Origin: Pycnococcus provasolii
Taxonomy: Eukaryota; Chlorophyta; Pseudoscourfieldiophyceae; Pseudoscourfieldiales; Pycnococcaceae
Assembly: GCA_938743325.2 (NCBI GenBank)
Contig: OW568881.1
Span: 62,001-126,000 of the forward strand
Reading direction: 5' to 3'
Length of the DNA: 64,000 nucleotides
A program made the position numbers and the translations under genes. Under the pieces are notes generated by a model. It saw only the letters and a program-made list of their open reading frames with translations. It was not told the DNA's origin and did no database searches. Each line of letters starts with the position of its first letter. Within the stretch, counting starts at the first letter, position 1. Shown here in pieces: positions 47,571 to 57,976 of the stretch.

Positions 47571-49090
47571 CGAGCAAGGAGCGAGCAATACAAACTGCGG
47601 GAGGGGGATTGATGTTGATGGGGCCGGCCTGCTTTGCTCTTTTGGAAATTTTCCTCCCCCCGGGATTTCGGATTCAAAGCACAGCAGAAGAGCGGGAAAG
47701 GAAGAATTCCAAAAGCAAAAGACAAATGGCATGCAACAGGGGATCCCCCCCCACAAGCTCCACAGGTTCTTCTGGGCCCTGGGGAGGAGAGTTTCAGGGG
47801 AGGGGAGGAGATCCCTCGATCCCGGGAAGTGGAGGGGCGTTTCCGGCCTGGCAGCCTCTTTGTGGGCGCTTTTGTTTTTGGTTTCGCCTTTTTTTCGGGT
47901 CCCGACCTTTTTCGGGGTTTCAGGGGGTCATCACATCCCAACCCTCATCAAACACTCCTGGCACCCTCCTTTCAGCTGGGTTTCAAACACTTTGTTTTTC
48001 AGTTTTTGTTGGTTTGGGACTTTGGGACTTTGGGGGACTTTGGGGGGGGGGAGTTTGTTGGCACCCGGCCCGTATGTATGTAAAACCCGCACGAAAGAGA
48101 ACGAGCCTTATCGTACCCGGGGGTAGTACGTCAGGTTAGGACGAGAACAGAAGAAGGTCGAAGAAGGTAGGGGGGTCGATACATAAAGGTAGAAGAACGA
48201 CGAGAGAGGAGGTACTTCTACGAGAAAAAGAGAGGCCGCGGCCTTTACAAGTTACAAACCCTACTAAAATAGCGCAAATTTCCATCCCAAGCAGCCAATT
48301 CCACCAGTCCATTCCTACCACCACCTGGCACCTGGAGGCGAGAGAGCAAGAGAGAAGAGAGAGCACCCACCGGCAACGAGCCCTGGCAGCTGGCAACTGG
48401 CAGCTGGGGCGCACCCAACCAAGTATTACCACCATGCGAAAGAAACACGCAAAGGAGACGTCTGGGAGAGGGCGAGGGAAAGGGCGAGGGAAAAAGAGCA
48501 GATCTGCCTAAACTGAAACTGAACTGAACTGAAAAACGGAAAGCAAAGCAAAGCTTCAAACCCTTTTTTGTTTCTTTGCCAAACTCGCCAAACTCGCCAA
48601 ACTCGCCAAACTCAATTGTGGTTTCAAGAGCCCAGTGGGTGCAAGGGCATGCAAGGGCTTGCAAGTGGCTTGCAGGGTACTGAGGGTTGGCGCGCGGCCC
48701 CCCTGAGGTTGAGCCTGAGCTGGTTGAGTTGAACGAACTTTCCCACCATCCCTCTTCTCTCTCTCTCTCCTTAAGAAGGAAGGGCTCCTTCTTCCACTTG
48801 CATTTATTTGTAGTACGTGCGGCCGCTGAAAGTGCTCATTGGAGCTTCGTTCTCGTTCATAGAAGGTTAGGTCAACTTGTCTTGCACATAACGACGGCGG
48901 GCCTTTAGTCTTTAGGCTTCAGAGAAAGAGAGGTGAAGAAAGCAACCGAGTAGAAACATACGCCATACAGTCCAGGTCCACTGAGATCTTGTCAGGGATC
49001 GTTGCCCTCCAGTCCGACCTGAAGGCAATAGCAGCAGCTGCAGCTCACGTTGACAACAACAGCAACGCAAATACAAACGCACCGTCGAAC
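47571..49090. promoter_or_regulatory. 1.5-kb divergent region between POLE and IFT46
   Basis: No gene is supported. It includes G-rich direct repeats 'actttgggactttggg' ending in a G10 run (about 48016-48050) and a purine-rich stretch (about 48335-48500). It also has five tandem copies of 'caaactcgc' (about 48580-48614) and CT repeats near 48758, upstream of IFT46. Open frames here are low complexity. Confidence 0.5.
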
Positions 49091-50248
49091 ATGTCACTTC
49101 GACCTGAGGTGGAGGATGAGTTCGACTACGACGAGGGAATCACAAGTCCAGGTGGAACCAAGGTGGTGCAGAACCAACCGCACGACGAGGAGGTTGCACT
49201 GAGCGACGACGACGACGGCGACGACCTCGAGGTGGACGACGACGCGGCGGTGGGGGGAGGCGTCGGCGAGCTCCACGACTCGGGGGGATTACAAGAGCGC
49301 GCATTCGTCGACGACGACGACGACGACGCTGGCCTGCACTCGCCGCTGGGAGAGCAGGACTCGCCAGGCGCTTACGCGCATAGCCCTCTAGATGCTTCGC
49401 CACCCCCAGGTGCAGGGCGTGGGGACTTTCACAGCCACGACGAAGACAGCGGCGACGAAAAAGGCGCAGGCATGCCAAAGAACTTTGGCGGGCTTGAGGC
49501 TATGCCAACCGGTGGCGGCGGTAGCCCCGGTGACGGCGGTGGTGCTGGAGGCGGTGGAGCAGGCGAGGGAGGGTCGGCAGACGGCAGCCCAAAAGTTGAG
49601 GGTGCTTACGACCCAGACGAGTACAAGGATCTGAACGTCAGCGCGGAGATCGCGGAGCTTTTCCAGTACATCGGACGCTTCAAGCCTGTGCCTCACACAC
49701 TTGAGACCAAGCTGAGGCCGTTCATTCCTGACTACATCCCCAGCGTCGGCGACATCGACGAGTTCATCAAGGTGCCTCGCCCGGACGGCAAGCCGGACGA
49801 CCTCGGCTTGAAGGTTCTCGACGAGCCTGCGGCGAAGCAGAGTGACTCCACCGTGCTGAACCTGCAGATGCGCGCGGCGTCTAAGACGGCGGGCATGCAG
49901 CCGGCCAAGGTGAGTGGCATCGACCGCGTGGATCGCAACCCCAAAAAGCTCGACGAGTGGGTGGCGAGCGTCGAGGAGCTTCACAAGGGTAAGCCTCGCG
50001 CGGCGATGGCGTACTCGAAGCCCATGCCTGACGTCGAGACGCTCATGCAGGAGTGGCCTCCGGAGGTGGAGAATGTGCTGAACCGAGTTCGGCTTCCCGA
50101 GGGTGGAATTCCCGTTCGCCTGCTGTCTAAGATTGCGTGCACGCTGACGGACATTCCCGTATACAACAACCCTGTGGAGAGCTTGCACTTGCTCTTCTCG
50201 CTCTACAACGCATTCAAGGAAAATCCCAGCTTCGCAAACATGGCTTAG
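49091..50248 (+). CDS. IFT46: Intraflagellar transport protein 46
   Basis: 385 residues from the ATG at 49091; the frame to 48989 begins with TTG. The N-terminal ~190 residues are acidic and Gly-rich, probably disordered. The C-terminal ~190 residues are the conserved IFT46 domain: EYKDLNVSAEIAELFQYIGR, FKPVPHTLETKLRPFIPDYI, PSVGDIDEFIKVPRPDGKPD, GIDRVDRNPKKLDEWVASVE, VETLMQEWPPEVENVL and CTLTDIPVYNNPVESLHLLF. IFT46 is a core subunit of IFT-B needed for ciliary assembly and outer-dynein-arm transport in Chlamydomonas. The reading frame is intact and slightly longer than Chlamydomonas IFT46. A TGTAA motif lies 37 bp past the stop. Together with the DRC10-like gene it indicates motile cilia at some life stage. 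Confidence 0.95.
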   Translation: MSLRPEVEDEFDYDEGITSPGGTKVVQNQPHDEEVALSDDDDGDDLEVDDDAAVGGGVGELHDSGGLQERAFVDDDDDDAGLHSPLGEQDSPGAYAHSPLDASPPPGAGRGDFHSHDEDSGDEKGAGMPKNFGGLEAMPTGGGGSPGDGGGAGGGGAGEGGSADGSPKVEGAYDPDEYKDLNVSAEIAELFQYIGRFKPVPHTLETKLRPFIPDYIPSVGDIDEFIKVPRPDGKPDDLGLKVLDEPAAKQSDSTVLNLQMRAASKTAGMQPAKVSGIDRVDRNPKKLDEWVASVEELHKGKPRAAMAYSKPMPDVETLMQEWPPEVENVLNRVRLPEGGIPVRLLSKIACTLTDIPVYNNPVESLHLLFSLYNAFKENPSFANMA

Positions 50249-51097
50249 CAAGTAAAAATGTTTTAGAAACAAAGAACGAAAAAATGTAACGGAACTATCG
50301 TAGACCTCCTCTTCTTCTCTTTGTGTTGTTTCTGTGACGTCACGAATGTTGTGCTTTCTTTTGAATCAAGGATTGCCTCGCGTAGCTAATAGCCTAAACC
50401 ACCCTTCCTACTGTACCACTCTACCAGGGTCAGGGTGCGCCATCGATCAGCCCTCTGCCCTTGCGAAAAATGCAGGGAGAAGATACCGCTATGTACGACC
50501 GATGGCATGGCTGATAGGTAGACGGCTGATGAAGCGGCCGGCGCACACAACCATACCAAAGATTGCGCTGGGCCTGCCTGCTGTGCTCATCACGACCGAA
50601 AGCAAGGAAAGAGGAAAAACGGACGGATTTCCCAACCAGAAATGAAAAGTTTTGTCTAAAGTGTTTATGTACCCGGTACGAACTGCCATACAGTACATAT
50701 ACCCGGCACAGTAAAGGTTAAGAATACCCTACGAATACCTTCAGGCGGTGAGACGTGATCAGTTTCTGGGGAGGACCCAGACTGGCAGAGGTGAGGAAAA
50801 ATGACACCATCTTGGCATATGATTAGATAAACCCAATGAAACTTAAACCCACACCGACCACACAGACACCGAGAAATGAAAATCTGGAGGGTCCAATAAT
50901 GGGTCCATTGGAGGGACCCTGAAATCTTTAATCTTTTCCTGGAATCATCCGGTTGGTATTATCCGCAATTTCCAGGCCGGGGCGCAGATACCCCTCGCCC
51001 TCTCCGGCCCCGCCCCGCTCGCCGCTCCTAGGTAAATAGGGTAGGGCTTGCTCTCTCTCAACGGTCGTGGGTGTGCTCATCGTGCCTCCGTAATAGA
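50249..51097. other. Intergenic region between IFT46 and PHOT
   Basis: About 849 bp. It holds the IFT46 3' end with a TGTAA motif at 50285-50289, a TACAGTAC at 50689-50696, and a GC-rich probable PHOT promoter/leader near 50960-51060. No gene is supported. Confidence 0.5.
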
Positions 51098-53857
51098 ATG
51101 TCCCCTCGAGGTGCTGGTGGTGTCGGCGCACCCCCACCTGGCGTCGAGTCGTCGCCTGGCGTCGATAAGGTGTCATCCTTGAAGAAAATGGCGTCAGAAG
51201 CTGCCGCAGGTGCCACCCTAGGCGTACCAGGACACAAACTCGAAGGCAACCTCGAATCAAGCTCGTCCGCGGATACGTCCAGAAGAACGCACTCGTCGGA
51301 CCAAAACTCTGCGTTCACCGAAGAGTCCGTCATGAGAGACGTCATGACGCTACCGCACGCATTCGTCATCGCGGACAATACGCAGCCTGACTGCCCCATC
51401 ACTTCCGCTTCAGACGGGTTTTACGAAATGACGGGATACGGGCCTGAGGATGTCATTGGCAAGAACTGCAGATTCCTGCAGGGTCCTGATACCAACACGG
51501 AGGAGGTGAGAAAGCTGCGCGACGCTGTCAAAGCGGGAAAGTCGCACGTATGCCGTCTGCGCAACTACCGCAAGGATGGAACGCCGTTCTGGAACATGCT
51601 CTCTATTAGCCCCATCTACAAGGACCCGTGTCGCAACAACGAAGGCGTGAAGCCCATCAAGTTCATTGGCGTGCAGCTGCAGCTCAACGAGGGAGAGGTG
51701 GATCCCGCTACCGGCGCAGATATTGCAAGTACGCTGAACCACTCGCTCATGGTGGACAACCTCAACAGAAAGATAGACGAGGCTGCCCTCACGTCCAAGG
51801 CGATCGCTGCCAGCGTGGGTGCAGACGAGGATTCGCGACGGCAGGCTATAGACATGTCCTCAACCCTCGAGCGCATCAACTACAGCTTCGTCGTCAGCGA
51901 CCCGAGCCTACCAGACTGCCCCATCGTGTTCTGCAGCGACTCGTTCCTAAAGCTAACCGGGTACTCTCGCGTCGAGATTCTAGGAAAGAACTGCCGATTC
52001 CTGCAGGGCAAGGACACGGACCAGGCAGAGGTGGACAAGATCAGGAAAGCCACCAAAGAGCGCAAGGATGTGCGCGTGTGCCTCGCAAATTACCGCAAGA
52101 ATGGCGAGAAGTTTTGGAACATCATCTACATCGCACCCATCGTGCAGAAGCGCGGGAAGGATCCCAAAAACGATCAGGTTCTCTTCATTGGCGTGCAGAT
52201 GGACGCCACGGGACGCATATCCGGAGACGGCGATGCGAAGAGAAAGGAATCCTCCGAGGAGAGGAAGGCTGAACGCGAGCTGAAGCTGTACGGAGCCAGA
52301 ATCAAGCAGGCTGTGACGAAGACCTCGTACGGTAAGGAAGAAGTCACCGGCGGCATTGTTCCGATGCGACCTCACTTCAGCGGCGAGGCGAACATGTTCT
52401 CTCCGAAGACGAGCAAGAAGGACCTGAATGCGACGATGCTCGGTAAGATGCAGTATGCATGCCAAGACGCAGTGCGCAACCGCGCAAGATTGTACAAGGC
52501 TCTGAACACCGCATCGAATGGTGAGCTGAACCTGCGCATCCTTCGCCCCGTGCGGCGTCTCGGCAGCGGCGACGTCGGCACCGTTTGGCTGGCGGAGCTG
52601 AAATCCGAGCTTGCCGCGGACAGCCCGAGGAAGAGGCAGCTGTACGCAGTGAAGAGCGTGAACATCGCGGAGATGACGAGGCGCAACAAGCTCGAGCGCC
52701 TGCGCACGGAGGAGATGATCCTGAAGAAGGTCGACCACCCGTTCTTGCTGCGTCTTTTCGGAACGATCCGCACCAAGAGGTACCTTCACTTCGTCGCCGA
52801 GCACTGCGCAGGTGGCGGTCTTTTCGCCATTGGCAAGACGCTGCCGGGGCGACAATTCCGCGAAAGCCAAGTGAGATTCATCGCCGCCGAGGTGACACTG
52901 GCGCTGCAGTACATACACGCGATTGGCATCATCTACCGAGACATCAAGCCCGAGAATATCCTTGTTGGCAACGACGGTCACATCCGCCTCGCGGATTTCG
53001 ACCTGAGTCATATCGTCGGCGAGAGCGGAACGCGCACGGAGGAATCACATACAAAGTCTATGAATGGTTCACCGTCGTTCGGGTCAACTACGAGCCTTTC
53101 AGATCTTGCGTTCGAGGGGCCGACGGCGCTGCGCAAGTACAATGCGGCGGTCAGTGCCGCAAGGGAGCCCAATGCGCTGGACTGGGCAAAATTCAATGGT
53201 TTGGTCGTCTCGCCGCCTGGCGAGGCGTGTGGCTGCCTCGGCAGTGATGCGGCGAGTTCAGATAGCTCTGATTCCCCTGGAGGTGCACGCGGGGATACTG
53301 AGTCAGCCTTCTGGTCAGGTAAGATAGTGCCAGCTCCGATGATGTACCGGCTGGAGCCGACAGGACGCACCAACTCGTTCGTGGGTACGGAGGAGTACCT
53401 TGCTCCTGAGGTGATCCTGGGCAAGAGCCACGGCGCGGGTGTGGATTGGTGGGGACTTGGCATCCTCATTTACGAGCTGTTGTACGGCGTGACACCGTTC
53501 GTGGGTCGCGTGCGTGACATGACGTTCCACAACATCCTCAACAAGCCGCTCAAGTTCCCGTCACTTCGATCGAATTCTATGGGGTCTGGCCACCACAGCG
53601 GCGGCAGGAACAGGGCCGCGAGTATTGAGGCGATGCAGCTCATCATGAAGCTGCTTGTGCACGACGAGGCGAAGCGCCTAGGCGCGAAAGGTGCAGAGGA
53701 GGTGAAGAACGAGCCGTTCTTTCGTTCCATGAAATTCAGCCTCATGAGGTGCGTTGAGAGCCCTCTCATCGACTATGTGAAGCGTACAAACGTCAATACT
53801 AGCTCAAATGTTTTGAAAGAGATTGGGCAGGTTGCGCACGACTTTGACGAGTTTTGA
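51098..53857 (+). CDS. PHOT: Phototropin blue-light receptor kinase
   Basis: 919 residues from the ATG at 51098. LOV1 (~residues 80-185) and LOV2 (~residues 255-360) each carry the flavin-adduct motif GKNCRFLQG, with the reactive cysteines at about residues 124 and 299, and the flanking INYSFVVSDPSLPDCPIVFC-type strands. The Ser/Thr kinase (~residues 475-870) is AGC type: RRLGSGDVGTVWLAEL (P-loop), YAVKSVNI (Lys), YRDIKPENIL (catalytic Asp ~615) and LADFDLSH. The DFD in place of DFG (Asp ~633) is the hallmark of plant AGCVIII kinases. An insert follows, then VGTEEYLAPEVILGKSHGAG and the C-terminal extension. Blue light forms a flavin-cysteinyl adduct in LOV2 and relieves kinase inhibition. 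In green algae it controls phototaxis-related, gametic and photoprotective responses. This is the strongest single marker of green-lineage origin. Confidence 0.97.
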   Translation: MSPRGAGGVGAPPPGVESSPGVDKVSSLKKMASEAAAGATLGVPGHKLEGNLESSSSADTSRRTHSSDQNSAFTEESVMRDVMTLPHAFVIADNTQPDCPITSASDGFYEMTGYGPEDVIGKNCRFLQGPDTNTEEVRKLRDAVKAGKSHVCRLRNYRKDGTPFWNMLSISPIYKDPCRNNEGVKPIKFIGVQLQLNEGEVDPATGADIASTLNHSLMVDNLNRKIDEAALTSKAIAASVGADEDSRRQAIDMSSTLERINYSFVVSDPSLPDCPIVFCSDSFLKLTGYSRVEILGKNCRFLQGKDTDQAEVDKIRKATKERKDVRVCLANYRKNGEKFWNIIYIAPIVQKRGKDPKNDQVLFIGVQMDATGRISGDGDAKRKESSEERKAERELKLYGARIKQAVTKTSYGKEEVTGGIVPMRPHFSGEANMFSPKTSKKDLNATMLGKMQYACQDAVRNRARLYKALNTASNGELNLRILRPVRRLGSGDVGTVWLAELKSELAADSPRKRQLYAVKSVNIAEMTRRNKLERLRTEEMILKKVDHPFLLRLFGTIRTKRYLHFVAEHCAGGGLFAIGKTLPGRQFRESQVRFIAAEVTLALQYIHAIGIIYRDIKPENILVGNDGHIRLADFDLSHIVGESGTRTEESHTKSMNGSPSFGSTTSLSDLAFEGPTALRKYNAAVSAAREPNALDWAKFNGLVVSPPGEACGCLGSDAASSDSSDSPGGARGDTESAFWSGKIVPAPMMYRLEPTGRTNSFVGTEEYLAPEVILGKSHGAGVDWWGLGILIYELLYGVTPFVGRVRDMTFHNILNKPLKFPSLRSNSMGSGHHSGGRNRAASIEAMQLIMKLLVHDEAKRLGAKGAEEVKNEPFFRSMKFSLMRCVESPLIDYVKRTNVNTSSNVLKEIGQVAHDFDEF

Positions 53858-54216
53858 GACGTCAAGGCTTGTGATTTTCGGATAGAGATCATCAACTATC
53901 ATATTGCTGATAACTATGGTATTGTTGTTTTTGTATATACTCGGTGATAACGGTTCTCAGCAATAGCAATAGTTGGTGCAATCAGCGCTCTTTTTTCTTT
54001 CAGTTACAAGTTTGTGTAATAAAATAAAACAATGTTTCTCCAAAATTTCAGTAGGCCCACGACGGATCCCCAAAAAGGTCCAAAACCACCTCGTTTTAAT
54101 TGTGGTCCTTTATTTGATTCCCCCCCCTTCCACTTCCACTCTGCCACGCCTTGCCCCACTTTGCCCTCGCATGCGACCGCATTGATTTGCACGCGCGCTC
54201 CGTCACTCGTTCCCAG
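53858..54216. other. Intergenic region between PHOT and the EF-hand gene
   Basis: 359 bp with the PHOT 3' end (TGTAA at 54015-54019, followed by an AAAATAAAAC stretch) and a C-rich leader upstream of the EF-hand gene. No gene is seen. Confidence 0.5.
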
Positions 54217-54804
54217 ATGGGCGTTCCCGCACTTGAGTCTCCTCCACAAAACTTGATCAGGCATCGGTCGTTGACAGACGCGTGCGCGGATACGCTAGCC
54301 TGCATGGCGCGAGCTCACTCCACAAGATTCACGACCTCGTTGTGGTTCACGAAGCTCGTACAAACGATGTTCGACACATTAGACACCGACGGCGATGGCA
54401 CTCTCTCACAGCTCGAGACGACGGTGGGCATATACACATTGTACGGGGCCATCAATAGAAAGCTAAGGGCACGAATTCAAACACCAAGCCGCGAGGCCAT
54501 TGACAAGCTCTTCGAAAGCGTGGACGCGGATAAAAATCGACAGCTAGACGCGGGCGAATTCTACAACCTGTGCGTCGTCGTGACGAGTTCCGTCACGAGA
54601 GACTTGTTAAGGGCCTTTCTGCGTGACATCGTCGTTCTTCCCTTTGCCATCTATGCGACGAAGAAGCTGCTCGTTCGCCTTCGCGGATCGAGTCCTCTGT
54701 TGGCTGCCGCGTCTGCGTTATTTTCGCGCGTGCCGGCGGTCGTTCTCGTCCCTCTGACACGAAGTAGCGTCGTGGGAGTTCTCGCGAGCATCACGGTATT
54801 GTAG
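54217..54804 (+). CDS. Small EF-hand protein with hydrophobic C-terminus
   Basis: 195 residues from the ATG at 54217; the frame to 54151 starts with TTG. Two EF-hands are seen. The first has loop DTDGDGTLSQLE (~residues 77-88). The second has loop DADKNRQLDAGE (~residues 122-133), in which the usual Gly at position 6 is Arg, so it may bind calcium weakly. The C-terminal ~60 residues are hydrophobic with a short basic patch (TKKLLVRLRGSS), suggesting membrane association. It resembles small EF-hand sensor proteins of algae, with no closer family recognised. The gene lies in tandem with PHOT (359-bp spacer) and ends 208 bp before the LRR-deaminase start. A calcium-sensor role is inferred from the loops alone. 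Confidence 0.75.
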   Translation: MGVPALESPPQNLIRHRSLTDACADTLACMARAHSTRFTTSLWFTKLVQTMFDTLDTDGDGTLSQLETTVGIYTLYGAINRKLRARIQTPSREAIDKLFESVDADKNRQLDAGEFYNLCVVVTSSVTRDLLRAFLRDIVVLPFAIYATKKLLVRLRGSSPLLAAASALFSRVPAVVLVPLTRSSVVGVLASITVL

Positions 54805-55012
54805 ACAAGAATAAGACGACAACAACAACACAGTCACACACAACAAGAGGACAAGGGACGACGACGACGACGTATATGTAGTACTGGTACAGTAAGCACA
54901 CGCAGAGGCTGTGAAAACGGAAAAATGCAGAAAGCCCAAGGCAAGGGCGCGTAACCCTAACCCTAATTATGGATTCCCCGGAACGGAATCCGACCAGAAT
55001 CCGACGCCCCGT
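54805..55012. promoter_or_regulatory. Upstream region of the LRR-deaminase gene with CCCTAA motif
   Basis: 208 bp containing GAC/AAC triplet runs and a telomere-like 'aaccctaaccctaatt' at about 54953-54968, 45-60 bp before the ATG at 55013. The frame upstream of that ATG opens only from GTG and encodes the repeat, so it is unlikely to be translated. Confidence 0.65.
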
Positions 55013-57976
55013 ATGTCGTCGGCGCCTGTCACGCCATGCCCTCGGTGCCTCCACAAAGCTTCTGCACTCGTTGCTGACGTGTTGGTGGTTGATTTGTGCG
55101 CTGATGTTTGCTCGACAGATAATAGTACTACCAAAAAACGCAATAAAAATAAACACGCCCTCAAGCTCTCTTCCATCGTGACAGCCAAGTGTTTAGGGTC
55201 CAAACACTCACATAACGCAACACCTGCGCTTGATGAGCGCAGTAGTATGATGTGCCTCGCGGCGATCCACGACGCATTGCACACCTGCGCTGCAAATAAT
55301 CATGCGTGCTTCCAGCACATCACTTCCATCGACCTGTCGGAAAATAAACTCCAGCCATCCACACAACTCGACGCCATGCTCGAACTCGTCAGCGCAACCA
55401 TGCCGAACCTGCAGGAAGTCTCGATACGTCGCAACGAAGCGTTCACGCATGGAGGAGTTCAGGCACTCGTTTGCACCATTCTCGCGTCGCCGAACGCTCA
55501 CATACGCAGACTCAACCTTTCTGCATGCAGCCTCGACGACGAGGCGGTACGCACACTAGCGCGCGCGCCGGCATTCAAGAACATATGTACGCTTAACCTG
55601 CGTGGAAACGGCGCCATTACCAACCACGGCGTGCAGTCTCTCGTTGACGCCGCGAGCAATCCAAGTGCGTGCCTTGTGGAGGTGAACATCAATAACGGCT
55701 CCACAGAACACAGCGACGACCTCAAGCGCGTTTTACATCGCAACACACGTCGCGCGATTTCAGAGCAAATCAAATGTGCATTCAACAAGGATGAACATCG
55801 CGACGGCATCGTGAACTTGCCATCGCCGTTGCACGACGAGGATGCCGAGGTGGTTGCCGAGCACATGAAACTGTCGTCGTCGTCATCTTCATCATCAACA
55901 ACAATGCTTGGCATGAGCCTGTGCGGCGCACGCCTCACGGATGCAGGTGTGGAGTGCATGGTGGAAGCCTTGAGACGAAATACGCATGTCGTGCGCATCA
56001 TCACAGACGACGGGACAACCGCCAGCTCCAAGACGCAGGTATACGCCATGCATGGCGCAGCGGCGGCAAATCGACTATGCGCGTCACTTAGCAAACGTTC
56101 TACCGCACCGCAGCATCCGCTTCTTGCAGGCACGTGCAACGCGCTCCGATCGCTTGGTGGCACGCCGTTGGGGCTCCCAGGAGTTCGCGAGGTGGTGCGC
56201 GCAATCGAAAAGTCGCCCTTCGCAAGCGTTCGTTGGTGCGACCTGACAAGCCTTGGCGTGCACAACACGGACATATCTGCCGCAGGCATCGCCTTGCTCG
56301 CTGACGCGCTTGCTGTGCACCACTCGCTCACGGAGCTCGTCGCGTACAGCAACCCGGCGATCGGAGATGCGGGTGCGGAATGCCTGGCGACACATATGAA
56401 GAAGGGAAGCTTGCCGCTTCGATCGTTGGATATTGGCTCGTGTGGCGTAGGCGATGCTGGCGCATGTGCAATGGCAAGTGCGCTCACCGCAGGCGCATGC
56501 GTGCTCGTGGAATTGCACGTCGACCACAATGCGATCGGAGATGCCGCGGCAATGTCGCTCGCGCGAAGTGTGATCGAAACAGGACGCGTTCACACGCTTT
56601 GGCGGCACGGCAACCCAGGATTCGATGCAGGAACGCTTGGCGACGACGCCGCGGCAGCTGCTGAGTGTGTCATACCTTCTGTATGCGTTGACGATCCGCG
56701 TGCAGCACTCCCTGGTGCATTGGCAGCGGCGATGGCGCGCGAGCGTGTGCCTGTCGCATCGTCTGTTGCATTAGATCAGCTTGACGACGCTTCGATGCCG
56801 ATGTCGCACGATGATATTTCTGATGGCAGTGGCGGCACCCTTGGTGATCGTATCGCCGAATGCGCCATTGCCGCGTACCTTCGAAATGCCGGCGCACACG
56901 CGCTGCTATGGCGCGGCGGCCAAGTGGTTCTTGCCGCATTCGTTCTTGAGACGAGAACATCATCCGAAGCGGAATTGCGATGCGTTGCTCTTGGTGCAGG
57001 GACCAAATTTATTCCAAGGGGTTTGGCGAAAGCTGACGCGCGTGCCAACCTTGCCGCAGTTTGTGACAGCCACGCCGAGGTACTCGCCACGCGCATGCTC
57101 CGCCGCTTCCTATGGAACGAATTGCGAGCTCTGTCATCTGGAACCCGAGAAAGCGCGCTCGCTTGGACATCCACGGGCGTGGCTCTGCGTGACGGCTTGC
57201 GCCTACACCTGTACATTTCCACCTCGCCGTGTGGTATGGCTTCTCTTCCCGCAACCGCCATGCCGCCGACGTGTCTCCCCTGTCGTCCGGGCAGCCTCTG
57301 CAAGGGTACGCCTGCCAAAAAGAGGGTTGGCGATTGGCCGCCACCAGGCTGCGCGGGTTTTGCGCGCCCTCGAGCTTGCTTTGCCGCAGAAAGTCTCTCG
57401 TGCACCGACAAGGTGTATCGCTGGCTCACATGCGGCTTTCAGGGAGCGCTGCTTTCAGGGATCATCGACTCTCCGGTGAGCGTCGCAACCATCGTGCTCG
57501 CAAGGAAGTTTAAGCCTGTCGCTGCCGCTGCCTGGCTGCTCCCAAGTTTGTCGAACGGTGTTCCGCCGTCTCCGGCTCTGGTGCACACCGATGTTCGTCT
57601 TGAGCCTGCTCTGCTTGGCGCGGGATACAGCTCAGATTCCACTACAGTCGGCTCTCGTATCGGTGACGGCGACGAGTGCGCGAGCTGGTTCGACGGCTTG
57701 GGTGCCCAGGCTGATGTACACGACGGGCGAACAGGGTTACACGCGCCCGGGCCGATGTGGGCACATCCGCCTCATGCGAGCCGTGCCGTTTTGATTGCCG
57801 TCGCGCGCGATGTGCTCGCAACAATACGAGGCTTTGACCGCGTGCGCAGTGCAGTGCTTGGCGTGTCGCCACCGAATGACCCCGCGTCGTATCGAAAGTT
57901 CAAGTCCAACGTAGCTGGCGAATACTACCTTCAACGCAAGCGTGAAGCGCAGCAAGGGCTTGACTGTGTACAATGA
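55013..57976 (+). CDS. LRR protein fused to ADAT1-type tRNA adenosine deaminase
   Basis: 987 residues from the ATG at 55013, a single open frame. Residues ~65-560 are ribonuclease-inhibitor-type leucine-rich repeats, for example ITSIDLSENKLQPSTQLDAM, IRRLNLSACSLDDEAVRTLA, CTLNLRGNGAITNHGVQSLV, LTELVAYSNPAIGDAGAECL and LRSLDIGSCGVGDAGACAMA. Residues ~610-987 are an A_deamin domain. They open with GDRIAECAIAAYLRNAG and LGAGTKFIPRG. The zinc/catalytic motif is DSHAEVLATRML (His ~687, Glu ~689), then YISTSPCGMAS, and LSCTDKVYRWLTCGFQGALL supplies the second cysteine. All zinc ligands and the proton-shuttle Glu are kept, so it should be active. ADAT1/Tad1 converts A37 to inosine in tRNA-Ala. The LRR module is not a usual partner. 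A read-through of two genes is an alternative but no internal stop is seen. Confidence 0.88.
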   Translation: MSSAPVTPCPRCLHKASALVADVLVVDLCADVCSTDNSTTKKRNKNKHALKLSSIVTAKCLGSKHSHNATPALDERSSMMCLAAIHDALHTCAANNHACFQHITSIDLSENKLQPSTQLDAMLELVSATMPNLQEVSIRRNEAFTHGGVQALVCTILASPNAHIRRLNLSACSLDDEAVRTLARAPAFKNICTLNLRGNGAITNHGVQSLVDAASNPSACLVEVNINNGSTEHSDDLKRVLHRNTRRAISEQIKCAFNKDEHRDGIVNLPSPLHDEDAEVVAEHMKLSSSSSSSSTTMLGMSLCGARLTDAGVECMVEALRRNTHVVRIITDDGTTASSKTQVYAMHGAAAANRLCASLSKRSTAPQHPLLAGTCNALRSLGGTPLGLPGVREVVRAIEKSPFASVRWCDLTSLGVHNTDISAAGIALLADALAVHHSLTELVAYSNPAIGDAGAECLATHMKKGSLPLRSLDIGSCGVGDAGACAMASALTAGACVLVELHVDHNAIGDAAAMSLARSVIETGRVHTLWRHGNPGFDAGTLGDDAAAAAECVIPSVCVDDPRAALPGALAAAMARERVPVASSVALDQLDDASMPMSHDDISDGSGGTLGDRIAECAIAAYLRNAGAHALLWRGGQVVLAAFVLETRTSSEAELRCVALGAGTKFIPRGLAKADARANLAAVCDSHAEVLATRMLRRFLWNELRALSSGTRESALAWTSTGVALRDGLRLHLYISTSPCGMASLPATAMPPTCLPCRPGSLCKGTPAKKRVGDWPPPGCAGFARPRACFAAESLSCTDKVYRWLTCGFQGALLSGIIDSPVSVATIVLARKFKPVAAAAWLLPSLSNGVPPSPALVHTDVRLEPALLGAGYSSDSTTVGSRIGDGDECASWFDGLGAQADVHDGRTGLHAPGPMWAHPPHASRAVLIAVARDVLATIRGFDRVRSAVLGVSPPNDPASYRKFKSNVAGEYYLQRKREAQQGLDCVQ

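Noticed and set aside
47571-47756. Extension of the POLE frame beyond 47570
   Set aside because: It starts with TTG and the encoded leader is hydrophobic noise. The ATG at 47570 begins a normal Gly/Arg-rich N-terminus.
47387-48139. 250-codon frame over the POLE promoter
   Set aside because: His-rich antisense of the POLE Gly/Arg N-terminus followed by G-rich promoter; no domain.
54911-55012. Upstream extension of the LRR-deaminase frame
   Set aside because: It opens with GTG and encodes the telomere-like motif. The ATG at 55013 is preferred.
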